29,752 bases of DNA from UBA4719 sp035654835 (GTDB lineage: Bacteria > Actinomycetota > Actinomycetes > Actinomycetales > Dermatophilaceae). Below the pieces are notes generated by a model. That model saw nothing but the letters and a program-made list of their open reading frames with translations, ran no database searches and had not been told where the DNA came from. Within the stretch, counting starts at the first letter, position 1. Every line of letters begins with the position of its first letter. This document shows, piece after piece, positions 1-7,869 of this stretch. The stretch is taken from contig DASRVZ010000074.1 of assembly GCA_035654835.1 (NCBI GenBank), positions 1 through 29,752 on the forward strand, written 5' to 3'. The translations under genes and the position numbers were made by a program.

Positions 1-83
1 CCCCGACCCACCCCCGGCCCCGGCTTCGGCCCCGACGCAGCACGATCCCCAGATCACACGAGAACTCGAAATCTGGTTAACCG

Positions 84-103
84 ATAACTCAGCGTTATAG
101 ACT
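84..103 (+). promoter_or_regulatory. Putative LysR operator overlapping a -10 element
   Basis: ATAAC-N5-GTTAT (84-98) is a perfect dyad containing the T-N11-A pattern typical of LysR-family binding sites (T85, A97). It overlaps TAGACT (98-103), a TANNNT -10 hexamer 7 bases before the ATG at 111. No Shine-Dalgarno sequence fits in that space, so the mRNA may be leaderless. Overlap of operator and -10 suggests autorepression. Function is inferred. Confidence 0.5.
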
Positions 104-110
104 TCAGTGC

Positions 111-1049
111 ATGATCGATGCTGCCGGGCTCCGTGTCATGCGTGCGATCGCCGACGAGGGAAGCTTCACCGGGGCGGCCGTGTCCATGGGCTACTCGCAG
201 CCGGCGATCTCTCAGATGGTGCGCCGCCTCGAGCAGCGCACCGGCACCGCGCTGGTCGAGCGTGTGGGGCGCAAGGTACGCCTGACCGAGGCCGGCCAAG
301 TGCTGGCTCGTCACGCGGTCGGGGTGCTCGCTGCGCTCGATGCGGCCGAAGAAGAGGTTGCCGCGATCGCCGGACTGCGCGCCGGGCGGGTCCGCCTGAT
401 GGCCTTCCCCTCGGCCTCGGCGACCCTGGTCCCCCGCGCGCTGTCTCTGGTGAAGCAACGGTTCCCCGACATCACCGTCTCCTTCGCCGAGGCCGAACCA
501 CCGGAGTCCCTCGCCGCGCTGCGGGCCGGCGAGTGCGACCTCGCGGTGGCCTTTGCCTATGAGGGCACGGTCGGGCGCGGCGAAGAGGACCTCGACATGT
601 TCGTCACCATCAAGCTGCTCGACGACGAGGTTCGGCTCGCACTGCCCAAGGACCACCCGATGGCCGGCGCCAAGGTCGCGGACCTGTCCCTGCTCGACGA
701 CGAGTCCTGGATCGCCGGATGTCCGCGCTGCCGCGGACACCTCCTGCAGCTCTGTCACAAAGCCGGGTTCAAGCCGAACGTCGGGTTCGAGACCGAGGAC
801 TACGTCGCCGTCATGGGACTCGTCGCCGAAGGTCTGGGTGTTGCGCTGATCCCCGACCTGATCCTGCGTAGCGCCAGCCATCCCGACGTCGTCACCCTGC
901 CGATCTCGCCGGCCTCACGCCGGGAGGTCCATGTGGTCACCACGTCCGACCTGCAACGGGTTCCGGCGGTCAAGGCCACGTTGGACGCGTTGTGCGAAGC
1001 GGCGACTGCGACCCCTCGCGTCATCGCCCACGTGACCGCCCGCGGCTGA
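111..1049 (+). CDS. LysR-family transcriptional regulator
   Basis: The 312-aa protein has the LysR layout. An N-terminal winged helix-turn-helix covers about residues 1-60, with the recognition region GYSQPAISQMVRRLEQ and the following TALVERVGRKVRLTEAG. A linker helix is followed by a periplasmic-binding-like effector domain from about residue 90. That domain contains GCPRCRGHLLQLCHKAG, a cysteine-rich stretch whose role is unknown, and ends with the common GLVAEGLGVALIP segment. Family members act as tetramers that respond to small ligands and often control an adjacent gene. The AEC permease starts 10 bases downstream on the same strand, so the pair probably forms one transcript and the regulator may control the transporter. 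The ligand cannot be told from sequence. Confidence 0.9.
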   Translation: MIDAAGLRVMRAIADEGSFTGAAVSMGYSQPAISQMVRRLEQRTGTALVERVGRKVRLTEAGQVLARHAVGVLAALDAAEEEVAAIAGLRAGRVRLMAFPSASATLVPRALSLVKQRFPDITVSFAEAEPPESLAALRAGECDLAVAFAYEGTVGRGEEDLDMFVTIKLLDDEVRLALPKDHPMAGAKVADLSLLDDESWIAGCPRCRGHLLQLCHKAGFKPNVGFETEDYVAVMGLVAEGLGVALIPDLILRSASHPDVVTLPISPASRREVHVVTTSDLQRVPAVKATLDALCEAATATPRVIAHVTARG

Positions 1050-1059
1050 GCCCGACCCC

Positions 1060-1983
1060 GTGCAAGGAGTGCTGGCGGGGTTCGCCACCCTCGGGGCCAT
1101 CATCGCCCTCGGGTTCCTGCTTGCCCACTTCCGTGTCCTGGGTGCTGACAGCCAGGAGCTCCTCACGCGACTTGTCTTCTTCGTGGCGACGCCAGCGCTT
1201 CTTTTCCAGACCCTCTCGAAGGCGCCGGTCGGTCAGATCTTCTCCTCCGGGCTGGCCGTCGGAGCGCTGAGTTTCGTTGGTACCGCTACGGTTTACACGC
1301 TTCTCGCGCGGACCGTATGGCATCGATCGACCGGCGATACGGTGGTGGGCGCGATGTCGTCGGCTTACGTGAATGCGGCCAACCTCGGCCTGCCGATCAC
1401 GGTGTATGTCCTGGGCACCGCGTCCTTCATCGCACCCGTCCTGCTGATGCAGCTCGTGGTAATCACACCGCTGGCTCTCGCAGTCCTTGACACGGTCGCA
1501 ACCGAGGGTCGCTCGTCCGTGCTCCGCACCCTCACCCAACCTTTGCGCAACCCGATCACGGTCGGGTCTTTTCTCGGCCTGCTCTGGTCGCTGGCGGGTT
1601 GGCAGGTGCCTTCCACCATCGCCTCCCCGATCGCCCTGATCGCGGGGATGGCGGTGCCGGGCGTCACTCTGGCGTATGGGGTTTCGCTGCGGCTGGGCCC
1701 TCGCCCGATCGCCGGTGGGTCGGGCGTGGAGCTCGCCGTCGTCTGCCTGCTGAAGCTGCTGGTGCAGCCTGTCCTCGCGTATGCCGCCGCACGCTGGCTC
1801 TTCGACCTCGACGGTCGCGCACTGTTGGCCGTGACCATCGTTGCGGCCCTGCCCACGGCCCAGAACATCTTCGTCTATGCCACGCGGTATGACCGCTCGA
1901 CGACTCTCGCGCGTGACTCGATCTTCGTCACCACGGTTCTGTCCGTGCCCGCACTGCTGGCTATCACGGCCCTGCTCGCCTGA
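1060..1983 (+). CDS. AEC-family (auxin efflux carrier-like) permease
   Basis: The 307-aa protein is almost entirely hydrophobic, with about ten predicted membrane segments in two bundles, as in the AEC family of bacterial transporters (malonate, malate and other organic acid or amino acid permeases). Typical features are an N-terminal ALGFLLAHFRVLG segment, AYVNAANLGLPI in the middle (the N-x-x-x-x-G-x-P pattern of the family) and a C-terminal ALPTAQNIFVYATRY segment. The start is a GTG without a clear ribosome binding site, 10 bases after the LysR stop, which fits translational coupling. The substrate is unknown. The neighbouring regulator suggests inducible expression. Confidence 0.85.
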   Translation: MQGVLAGFATLGAIIALGFLLAHFRVLGADSQELLTRLVFFVATPALLFQTLSKAPVGQIFSSGLAVGALSFVGTATVYTLLARTVWHRSTGDTVVGAMSSAYVNAANLGLPITVYVLGTASFIAPVLLMQLVVITPLALAVLDTVATEGRSSVLRTLTQPLRNPITVGSFLGLLWSLAGWQVPSTIASPIALIAGMAVPGVTLAYGVSLRLGPRPIAGGSGVELAVVCLLKLLVQPVLAYAAARWLFDLDGRALLAVTIVAALPTAQNIFVYATRYDRSTTLARDSIFVTTVLSVPALLAITALLA

Positions 1984-2000
1984 GCCTGCTCGACCGGCCA

Positions 2001-4442
2001 TCACAGACCGCGGGCAGAGACTAGGACGGTTCCGTCGCTGGTTCGCGCCACCGCGATGTCGCCACGCTGATCAGTCCTGAACACCTGAGAACCCGCGGCC
2101 TTCAACAGGTCCAGGGTTCCGGGGGCAGGATGGCCATAGGTGTTGTCCGCTCCCACGCTGATCAACGCCACCGGTGCGGCAACCTCCGCCAACAGGGCAG
2201 GGTCCTGGAGCCGGGAGCCGTGGTGAGCCACCTTGAGCACGTCGTACTCGTCGCCTTCGAGGAACACGGGGTCGCGCCTCAGAGCGAGCAGCACCTCATG
2301 CGCGGCCGGGGTCTCAATGTCGCCGAGCATCAACACGTGCAAGCCGCCGACGCTCACCGAGAGAACCACGCTGGCGTTGTTGGGCACTGACCCCTCATGG
2401 ATCACCCGGACCGGCCAGAGCGCGGTGGCCTGGACCGAACCCCACGTGAGCTGGTCCCCGGCATACAGCTGCTGTATGGGGATCCCCGCAGCGGCCGCCC
2501 AGCCTTGAACCTCACGCGTCTGGAATGCAGGGTCGGGCACGGGCGACGTCAGGATCTGACGAGTGATGCGGCCGTGCAGCACCCCGCGCAACCCGTCGAC
2601 GTGGTCGGCGTGAAAGTGGGTCAGGACAAGGGCATCCACCACCTCCACCTTCAACCGTGTCAAGCATCCGTCGATAGCCGCGGAGTCCGGCCCGACGTCG
2701 ACCACGACGGCGTGACCTTGGCCGCTGGCCAGGACCAGCCCGTCACCCTGACCGACGTCGCAGGCCACGATGCGCCAGCCCGGTGAAGGCCACACGAGGC
2801 CGCTGGTAGGCCATGCCGCCGCCAGTGCCAGCAGAACGAAAGCGACGGCAAGGTAGGGGCGGCCACGGATCGTCGCCATCAGCCACGGGCCCGTGAACAG
2901 CAAGCCAATGGTCAAGAATGCCAGGAGGATCGCGCCAGGTGCACCGTCCGGCCAGGGCATGGTGCCCATCGGGACGTCGGCACAGGCGCGCGCGACCCAG
3001 GCGATACCGAGCGTGGGCAGGGCGGCGAGCCAGCCAAGCAGCACCGCGAGCGGATGCGAGACCAACGCGACGAGAGCCAGGGACACCCCCAGCACGGTGG
3101 CGGGCGCGACGAGCGGGGCCGCGAGCAGGTTGGCAACCACTCCGATCAGGGTGACCGAGCCTTGCAGCAGGACGACGACCGGGCCGCACATCGCCTGCGC
3201 CGCAACAGGAATGGCGATCGCGACGCCGAGGCCCTTGAGCCGACGCGGAAGGAAGTGGGCGAACCACGCACCCCACGGCCGGGCAAAGAGCAGCAGGCCG
3301 AGCGTTGCCAGCGTCGACAGGGCGAACCCGAAGGATCGAGAGAGCCACGGGTCGATGCACAGCAGGACGAGGACGGCGCCGGACAGTGCAGGGATGCCCA
3401 TCCGACGTCGGGACGCGCTCAGGCCAAGGAGCCCGATGACGCCCATCACCGCGGCTCTCAGGACGCTCGGCTCGGGCCTGGCGAGGATGACGAAACCAGC
3501 CAGCAGGAGCAGGGCAACCGGCGGGCGCCAACGACGCCGCACACCGACGACTCGACACAACGCCATGGCGGCCACCAGCACCACTGCGACGTTGCTGCCG
3601 GAGACCGCCGAAAGATGCGTCATACCGGTCTTCAACATGGCGTCGGTCAGCGACTGCGGCGTCCGGCTGGTGTCGCCGATCACCAAGCCCGGCAACAGTC
3701 CTCGTGCGTCGAGCGGCAGTCCCGACACCGCATCGCGGAGGCCCGAACGTACGTGCTCGGCCACGTCGGCGATCAACCCCGGCTCTGCCACTGACGCGGG
3801 CGGCCCGGAAGGGTTGAAGATCGCCACGACGTCATCGCCGGGATCGGCAACGTCGAACCGCCCGCTGATGCGTACGGTCTCCCGCCACCGCACGTGCGCC
3901 CACGACGTGTCGCCGAACACCATCACCGGCGTCGATGACTCGCTGCGTTGACCTCTGCCCACGACCGTGCGGACCGACACCTTGACAATGACGAGCTCGG
4001 TGGGGCGAACGCCCTTGGTCATGACCACCCGCGGGTCCGTCACGATCACGGCCTCGATCGTCGCCATGGCCCTTTGGGCGGCGAGGCCGGGGACGAGGCC
4101 AGCTTCGCGGACGCTCGAGTGGGCGGCGGTGGCGACCAGGGCGAGGGCGGTGCCCAAGAGCGTGACTGCGGTGCTGGTGACCCACGATCGTCGACGCCAT
4201 CGATGGTGCATGACCGCCCCGCCAAGCCCTGCGCAGGCTGCGGCAATCACCGTCAGGACGAACGGCCGCAGGGACAGCATGGCGGCCACGGCGATCCATG
4301 CGAGCAGGGCCGGCACCAGGAGTCGAGCATCCATCGCGACCGGTTCCACCCCGATCCCGTCTGTGATGTTCAGGTCCGTGACGGCCCGATCCATGACGGC
4401 CCGATCGGTGGCATCCGTTATGCCTGCCTTCTCGGCGACCAT
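2001..4442 (-). CDS. comEC: ComEC/Rec2 DNA internalisation channel protein
   Basis: The protein of about 813 aa carries single-stranded DNA across the cytoplasmic membrane during natural transformation. An N-terminal hydrophobic region and OB-like segment are followed by the competence domain with HLSAVSGSNVAVV and many membrane helices. The C-terminal metallo-beta-lactamase-like domain shows the metal-binding motif THFHADHVDG, then MLGDIE and KVAHHGSRL. The reading frame stays open further upstream to 5051, but that part lies opposite comEA in another frame. I chose the ATG at 4442 because it sits one base after the comEA stop. An alternative ATG is at 4334. The comEA-comEC order is standard. 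Whether this organism is naturally competent cannot be judged from this window. Confidence 0.92.
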   Translation of the reverse strand: MVAEKAGITDATDRAVMDRAVTDLNITDGIGVEPVAMDARLLVPALLAWIAVAAMLSLRPFVLTVIAAACAGLGGAVMHHRWRRRSWVTSTAVTLLGTALALVATAAHSSVREAGLVPGLAAQRAMATIEAVIVTDPRVVMTKGVRPTELVIVKVSVRTVVGRGQRSESSTPVMVFGDTSWAHVRWRETVRISGRFDVADPGDDVVAIFNPSGPPASVAEPGLIADVAEHVRSGLRDAVSGLPLDARGLLPGLVIGDTSRTPQSLTDAMLKTGMTHLSAVSGSNVAVVLVAAMALCRVVGVRRRWRPPVALLLLAGFVILARPEPSVLRAAVMGVIGLLGLSASRRRMGIPALSGAVLVLLCIDPWLSRSFGFALSTLATLGLLLFARPWGAWFAHFLPRRLKGLGVAIAIPVAAQAMCGPVVVLLQGSVTLIGVVANLLAAPLVAPATVLGVSLALVALVSHPLAVLLGWLAALPTLGIAWVARACADVPMGTMPWPDGAPGAILLAFLTIGLLFTGPWLMATIRGRPYLAVAFVLLALAAAWPTSGLVWPSPGWRIVACDVGQGDGLVLASGQGHAVVVDVGPDSAAIDGCLTRLKVEVVDALVLTHFHADHVDGLRGVLHGRITRQILTSPVPDPAFQTREVQGWAAAAGIPIQQLYAGDQLTWGSVQATALWPVRVIHEGSVPNNASVVLSVSVGGLHVLMLGDIETPAAHEVLLALRRDPVFLEGDEYDVLKVAHHGSRLQDPALLAEVAAPVALISVGADNTYGHPAPGTLDLLKAAGSQVFRTDQRGDIAVARTSDGTVLVSARGL

Positions 4443-4443
4443 G

Positions 4444-5358
4444 TCAGACCGTGACCTTCGGTCTGATCGTGGCCAGGATCTTGTCTCCGATGCCGGAGAC
4501 CTCACCGAGCTCGTCGACCGACGTGAACCGGCCATGTTGGGCGCGCCAGTCCAGAATCCGTTGTGCAAGAACGGGACCCACACCAGGTAGCGAATCCAAC
4601 GCGGCTGCGTCAGCCACGTTGAGGTCGATGAGACCGCCGACGGAGCCCGCACCCGATGGCGATCCCGCCCCGGTTCCCCCAACGCCCGGAACCCCACCCT
4701 GCAGGATGCTCTCACCCGGTTTGGGCACCACGATCTGCTCACCGTCGGCGACCGGACGAGCCAGGTTGAGATGGTTGAGGTCAGCGGACGACGTCGCACC
4801 ACCCGCGGCCCGGACCGCGTCGAGGACTCGCGAACCCTGGGGCAGGCGAACGACACCCGGACGCCGCACCTGGCCCACCACGTGAACCAGCAGCACACTG
4901 GCGACGGTGGGCAGACCCGCGGCTCCACCCGAGGCGAACGCCGCAGGGACCGTTCTGGACACCAAGCCATCGGGCGGACCGTGTGCCGTGGCCGCGACCG
5001 GCTGGGGCGTGGCCACTGAGCGTGCCCACGCGACGCGGATCCCAAGCACAACAGCAGCGGTCAACAGCAGCACCATGACCCCCAGGGCTGCAAGGCGACG
5101 GGGTCTGGCGCGAACCCCACGCAAGCCCACCGGGACGGTCAGGATGGCGGGCTTCGGCGGGGCCGGGCGTCGATGACGACCGTTGTCCTCGAACGTTGCT
5201 GGCTCGACCGTTACAGCCGGGAACGTGTCCAGGGACGTTCGTTGCGGAACCCAACCGGCGAGCTGTGGCGACGCCGACGAGGGCGAGGGGGCGGACGGGA
5301 TCCCGAGTATGGCGGCCAGGCGGTCGGCTGACGGTGATTCGAGACGACGGCGCGGCAT
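4444..5358 (-). CDS. comEA: ComEA-like helix-hairpin-helix DNA-binding protein
   Basis: The 304-aa protein is the likely membrane-anchored DNA receptor that hands DNA to ComEC. A Pro/Ser-rich cytoplasmic N-terminus is followed by one membrane helix (about residues 88-110, LAALGVMVLLLTAAVVLGI). Next come an SLBB domain (VHVVGQVRRPGVVRLPQGSR, then GGATSSADLNHLNLARPVADG), a Gly-rich linker and a C-terminal pair of helix-hairpin-helix motifs (DLNVADAAALDSLPGVGPVLAQRI and GRFTSVDELGEVSGIGDK). Length and order match actinobacterial ComEA. The stop is one base from the comEC start. Confidence 0.92.
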   Translation of the reverse strand: MPRRRLESPSADRLAAILGIPSAPSPSSASPQLAGWVPQRTSLDTFPAVTVEPATFEDNGRHRRPAPPKPAILTVPVGLRGVRARPRRLAALGVMVLLLTAAVVLGIRVAWARSVATPQPVAATAHGPPDGLVSRTVPAAFASGGAAGLPTVASVLLVHVVGQVRRPGVVRLPQGSRVLDAVRAAGGATSSADLNHLNLARPVADGEQIVVPKPGESILQGGVPGVGGTGAGSPSGAGSVGGLIDLNVADAAALDSLPGVGPVLAQRILDWRAQHGRFTSVDELGEVSGIGDKILATIRPKVTV

Positions 5359-5364
5359 ACGGGC

Positions 5365-5370
5365 ACGTTA
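5365..5370 (-). promoter_or_regulatory. Putative -10 of comEA, leaderless type
   Basis: On the minus strand TAACGT is followed by six bases and then the comEA ATG. This TANNNT-N6-start spacing recurs in front of degV, the leuS leader ORF and the helicase gene. No Shine-Dalgarno sequence is present, so initiation on a leaderless mRNA is plausible. No good -35 was seen. Confidence 0.4.
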
Positions 5371-5454
5371 GGAGCGGTTCGGGCAACCCTGACAGTGCCA
5401 AGAGTCGGACTGTGGACGGTGGGACGACCAGGCATACCGATGTGGACACACGAG

Positions 5455-5491
5455 TCCGGGCCCGACCGAAGGAATCTCAGTCGGACCCGGA
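5455..5491 (-). terminator. Terminator hairpin after the first LAFTG gene
   Basis: A 15-bp stem (5455-5469 with 5477-5491) encloses a 7-base loop, 16 bases after the stop of the gene at 5507. In minus-strand RNA every position pairs, two of them as G-U. In plus-strand RNA these two would be C-A mismatches. The hairpin therefore suits minus-strand transcripts. The loop is identical to that of the terminator at 6604-6634. Confidence 0.75.
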
Positions 5492-5506
5492 GGCGTGCCG
5501 TGAAGG

Positions 5507-6244
5507 CTACTTGCGTGCTCGGTAAGCGCCTTGACGCCTATCTGCCTGACGCCGGCTGGCCACCGTCAGGACGGCGCCCAGTACCAGCGCAAGCAGGCCG
5601 GACAGACCCAGCGGGACCGTCTCAGCACCGGTGAACGCCAGTGTCGTCGGGGCGGGTGTCGTAGCCACCGGGGCATCTTCGACGACACCTGCCACCTCAC
5701 CTGCCACCTCACCTGCCACCTCACCTGCCTCCTCAGCCGGATCAGTGGTGGCCGACGTCGGAGCAACGGCCGGGGTGGTCGTCGTCGTGGTCGTCGTCGT
5801 GGTCACCGGGGTGGTCGTCGTCGTGGTCACCGGGGTGGTCGTCGTCGTGGTCACCGGGGTGGTCGTCGTCGTGGTCTTCGGGGTGACTTTGTAGCAGCCA
5901 TGGTCAAGGAACGCCTGACCACCCCCACTCAAGTTCTTGCCGGGATAGGTGAAGTCCTTGTGGCGGTAAGCAGGGATGATGTCTCCACCGGGACCATTGC
6001 CGATCTTGTTGTGACCGTCATGTCCGCGAGCATCCTTGGCATTGGCAACCGAAGCGATGTCCACGGTGATGACGCTGTAGCCGTTGTGCTGGTCGCCTCC
6101 ATCAACAGAGCCGGTGCGGTGGCAGAATGTGACCTTGTGATCGGGAGCAGGCTTGGATGCCTGTGCGACGGATATACCTGACCCCAGCAGGACCAACCCT
6201 GCCACGATCACGAGCGGCGCCCTGTGAACTCTGATGACTCTCAC
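5507..6244 (-). CDS. Secreted, probably sortase-anchored surface protein (LAFTG)
   Basis: The 245-aa protein has a signal peptide (RAPLVIVAGLVLLGSGISVAQA), then a domain starting KVTFCHRTGS with a later GGDIIPAYRH, of the kind often seen in actinobacterial surface proteins. A Thr-rich linker built of TTTTTTPV repeats and an acidic AGEV repeat follow. The C-terminus has LAFTG, a hydrophobic helix and an Arg/Lys tail. LAXTG is the motif of class E sortases, so covalent anchoring to the cell wall is likely; the sortase gene is not in this window. The start is GTG at 6244 with AAGGAGG upstream. That GTG overlaps the stop of the 45-aa ORF at 6241-6378. The C-terminal 45 residues closely match those of the protein at 6656-7714. 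Its ligand or role is unknown. Confidence 0.85.
   Translation of the reverse strand: MRVIRVHRAPLVIVAGLVLLGSGISVAQASKPAPDHKVTFCHRTGSVDGGDQHNGYSVITVDIASVANAKDARGHDGHNKIGNGPGGDIIPAYRHKDFTYPGKNLSGGGQAFLDHGCYKVTPKTTTTTTPVTTTTTTPVTTTTTTPVTTTTTTTTTTPAVAPTSATTDPAEEAGEVAGEVAGEVAGVVEDAPVATTPAPTTLAFTGAETVPLGLSGLLALVLGAVLTVASRRQADRRQGAYRARK
5804..5875. repeat. Three perfect 24-bp tandem repeats in the Thr-rich linker
   Basis: Three identical 24-bp units run head to tail and encode (TTTTTTPV)-type linker repeats in the minus-strand gene. Before them, 5692-5732 holds a 12-bp repeat that encodes AGEV units. Both keep the reading frame when units are gained or lost, so linker length could vary between strains. 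Confidence 0.8.
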
Positions 6245-6378
6245 TTCATTCCTCCTTGGTTGCCGTCGATAGCGGTCGTTACGACAGCGCCACCTAGAGC
6301 CAATCCGAGGGCCATGACCCGGCCGCCAGCGAAGAACCTCCGACCGTGCCCTCTGTTCAAAACACCTTCAAGGTTCAT
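6241..6378 (-). CDS. 45-aa ORF coupled to the LAFTG gene; signal-peptide-like
   Basis: The ORF starts with ATG at 6378 and ends in TGA at 6241-6243. Its stop overlaps the GTG start of the downstream surface-protein gene by the GTGA arrangement, and the AAGGAGG for that gene lies inside it. The product begins MNLEGVLNRGHGRRFFAGG and continues with a hydrophobic stretch (VMALGLALGGAVV). It aligns along its first 30 residues with the signal peptide of the neighbouring protein at 6656-7714, which begins MSLHGGLYKGQGRRLLASA. It also sits in the same position relative to the conserved upstream block. It is either the leftover N-terminus of a former duplicate or a working leader peptide that couples translation. 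Expression is not proven. Confidence 0.5.
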   Translation of the reverse strand: MNLEGVLNRGHGRRFFAGGRVMALGLALGGAVVTTAIDGNQGGMK

Positions 6379-6433
6379 GTCCCAACCTCTTGTCCGGCTT
6401 GGAGCCACGTAAACACCACGCGTCTTTGGCTAT

Positions 6434-6538
6434 GCAAAAAAACGTACGGCGAAAGGCAAGTACCTGGCACATCCATGCGGATGACGATCCCTACGCCATA
6501 TATGGGACGACGAACTATCACAAAGCACACACCGCACC
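6434..6538 (-). promoter_or_regulatory. Conserved upstream block, copy A
   Basis: About 105 bases match the block at 7764-7869. The best part, 6486-6538, is identical at 44 of 53 positions. Both copies include a homopolymer T run on the minus strand (seven T here), ending about 50 bases before the ATG of the following ORF. The block is clearly less GC-rich than its surroundings. It contains CCATATATGG, a 10-bp palindrome, at 6496-6505 or close to it. A GTG-started 51-codon frame (6375-6530) crosses it and ends in an ATGA overlap with the 45-aa ORF. Promoter, operator or leader function is inferred from conservation only. Confidence 0.5.
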
Positions 6539-6603
6539 GTGGTCGGCTGAAGGCGATTTCAAAAACCAACGGGCCCCGAAGAGCGTTGTGAACAAACGAA
6601 TCC

Positions 6604-6634
6604 GGGCCCGACCGAAGGAATCTCGGTCGGGCCC
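6604..6634 (-). terminator. Terminator hairpin after the second LAFTG gene
   Basis: A perfect 12-bp stem (6604-6615 with 6623-6634) has a 7-base loop, 22 bases after the stop of the gene at 6656. Read on the minus strand it is followed by GGATTCGTTTGTT, a moderately T-rich tail. Loop and most of the stem match the hairpin at 5455-5491, which indicates duplication of the gene together with its terminator. Confidence 0.8.
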
Positions 6635-6655
6635 AGCAGCGGGTTGCCCTGCAGG

Positions 6656-7714
6656 TTACTTGCGTGCCAGGCGAGCCCTTTGACGCATAGCCCGCGGACG
6701 CCGACTGGCGACCGTCAGGACGGCGCCCAGAACCAGCGCGAGCAGGCCGCACAGACTCAACGGGACAGGCTCAGCACCGGTGAACGCCAACGTCGTCGGG
6801 GCAGCTGCCGTCGCGGCCGGTGTGGTCGCGGCCGGTGTGGTGACGGTGGGGGCTTCCTGGACGATGCCCTCAACTTCCCCAGGCGACGTGACCACCGGAG
6901 CAACAGTCGCCGGCCCCGGCGTGAGCGTGGTAATCGTCGTAGCCGGCGGCGGGACGAAGCACGCGGTCGACTGGGGGTCGAACTTGCTTATGCCGTGGAA
7001 AGTGAACCCTGGCGTTCCTGTCAGAACATAACCTTCGTTGGCCGTGGCGGTGTAGGTCGGATCGTTTGTCGTGCCGGTGTTCGGGCCCCACGAGTAACCG
7101 GGGCTGACGCCCAGGTCAACGTGGCCAGCCTCGGTGCAGGAACCCAGCCTCGCTGTTGCCGTTGGGGTCACCGAGGTGGGTGCAACCGAACACTGATCGC
7201 CAGTGAGCTGAGCGATGTCAAAGGCGAACTCGGTTTGTCCACTCAGGATGTAGTCGTGACCATTAACGGTCTTGGGAACCGCTGTGTATGTAGTGCCATC
7301 GGTGGAGACATTCCATGTGTAAGCATCTGAGGGGAGTGCGGTAACCACGCCAGGCGCATTACACGACGGAGCGGTGGTGATAGTCGGTGCGACCACGGAC
7401 GCGCCCTGACCCTCCGAAGGGAATCCGTCCTCGCACAGCGCGAAGCTATCGTGTGCGACGACGAACGAAGGCTGCGAGTCCGCGAACGCGGCCAAGTACT
7501 CAGCGCTGCCTTCAGCGACGCGGATAGGGTTGTTGCCAGTCTCGAGCCGGTAGTGGTTGGGAGGACCGACAACCTTGCAGACCCAGACAACCTTGTCGGC
7601 CGGCGAGCACGCAATGCTCGGCGCGGCGCCTATCACCAACCCCAGGACCACCACTGCAGCAGATGCCAAGAGCCGCCGGCCCTGCCCCTTGTATAGACCA
7701 CCGTGAAGGCTCAT
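6656..7714 (-). CDS. Secreted, probably sortase-anchored surface protein (LAFTG)
   Basis: The 352-aa protein starts with a signal peptide (RRLLASAAVVVLGLVIGAAPSIA). The mature part begins with KVVWVCKVVGPPNHYRLETG and goes on to SFVVAHDSFALCEDG, a cysteine-containing domain that recurs in actinobacterial surface proteins. A middle region with Cys and aromatic residues (YTATANEGYVLTGTPGFTFH) resembles short repeats. A Pro/Ala/Thr linker leads to LAFTG, a hydrophobic helix and a basic tail. LAXTG points to a class E sortase. The final 45 residues are nearly the same as in the protein at 5507-6244, and upstream block and terminator are shared too, but the middle domains differ. Function is unknown; a structural or adhesive surface role is a guess. 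Confidence 0.85.
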   Translation of the reverse strand: MSLHGGLYKGQGRRLLASAAVVVLGLVIGAAPSIACSPADKVVWVCKVVGPPNHYRLETGNNPIRVAEGSAEYLAAFADSQPSFVVAHDSFALCEDGFPSEGQGASVVAPTITTAPSCNAPGVVTALPSDAYTWNVSTDGTTYTAVPKTVNGHDYILSGQTEFAFDIAQLTGDQCSVAPTSVTPTATARLGSCTEAGHVDLGVSPGYSWGPNTGTTNDPTYTATANEGYVLTGTPGFTFHGISKFDPQSTACFVPPPATTITTLTPGPATVAPVVTSPGEVEGIVQEAPTVTTPAATTPAATAAAPTTLAFTGAEPVPLSLCGLLALVLGAVLTVASRRPRAMRQRARLARK

Positions 7715-7763
7715 GTCCCAACCTCGATCTCCCGCGTGGGCCGCTCTGTCTAGCCGCCCTTAC

Positions 7764-7869
7764 GTAAAAAAAAGTACGTCGAATGTTAAAGACTTGGCAT
7801 ATCCATTCAGTTGAGGGATCCGTACGCCATATACAGGACGACGAACGATGACAAAGCGCATCACGCACC
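7764..7869 (-). promoter_or_regulatory. Conserved upstream block, copy B
   Basis: This block lies between plsY and the second LAFTG gene and matches 6434-6538. It ends in an eight-T run on the minus strand (seven in copy A), about 50 bases before the ATG at 7714. A 33-codon ATG frame (7760-7861) beginning MRFVIVRRPVYGVRI crosses it; copy A has the matching FVIVRRPIYGVGI frame from a GTG. Of seven differences in the first 15 codons, three are silent third positions and four are first positions, so coding is not settled. No -35/-10 pair was convincing. Confidence 0.5.

Noticed and set aside
107..562. Arg-rich frames overlapping the LysR gene, and similar long frames opposite other genes
   Set aside because: They are shadows of high-GC coding sequence, with Arg/Ala/Pro-rich translation and no domains.
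4443..5051. N-terminal extension of the comEC frame up to 5051
   Set aside because: It lies opposite the well-supported comEA gene in another frame and has an Arg/Ser/Pro-rich shadow composition; comEC fits a start at 4442.
5804..5875. CRISPR-like direct repeats
   Set aside because: The units are contiguous without spacers and encode Thr-rich linker repeats.
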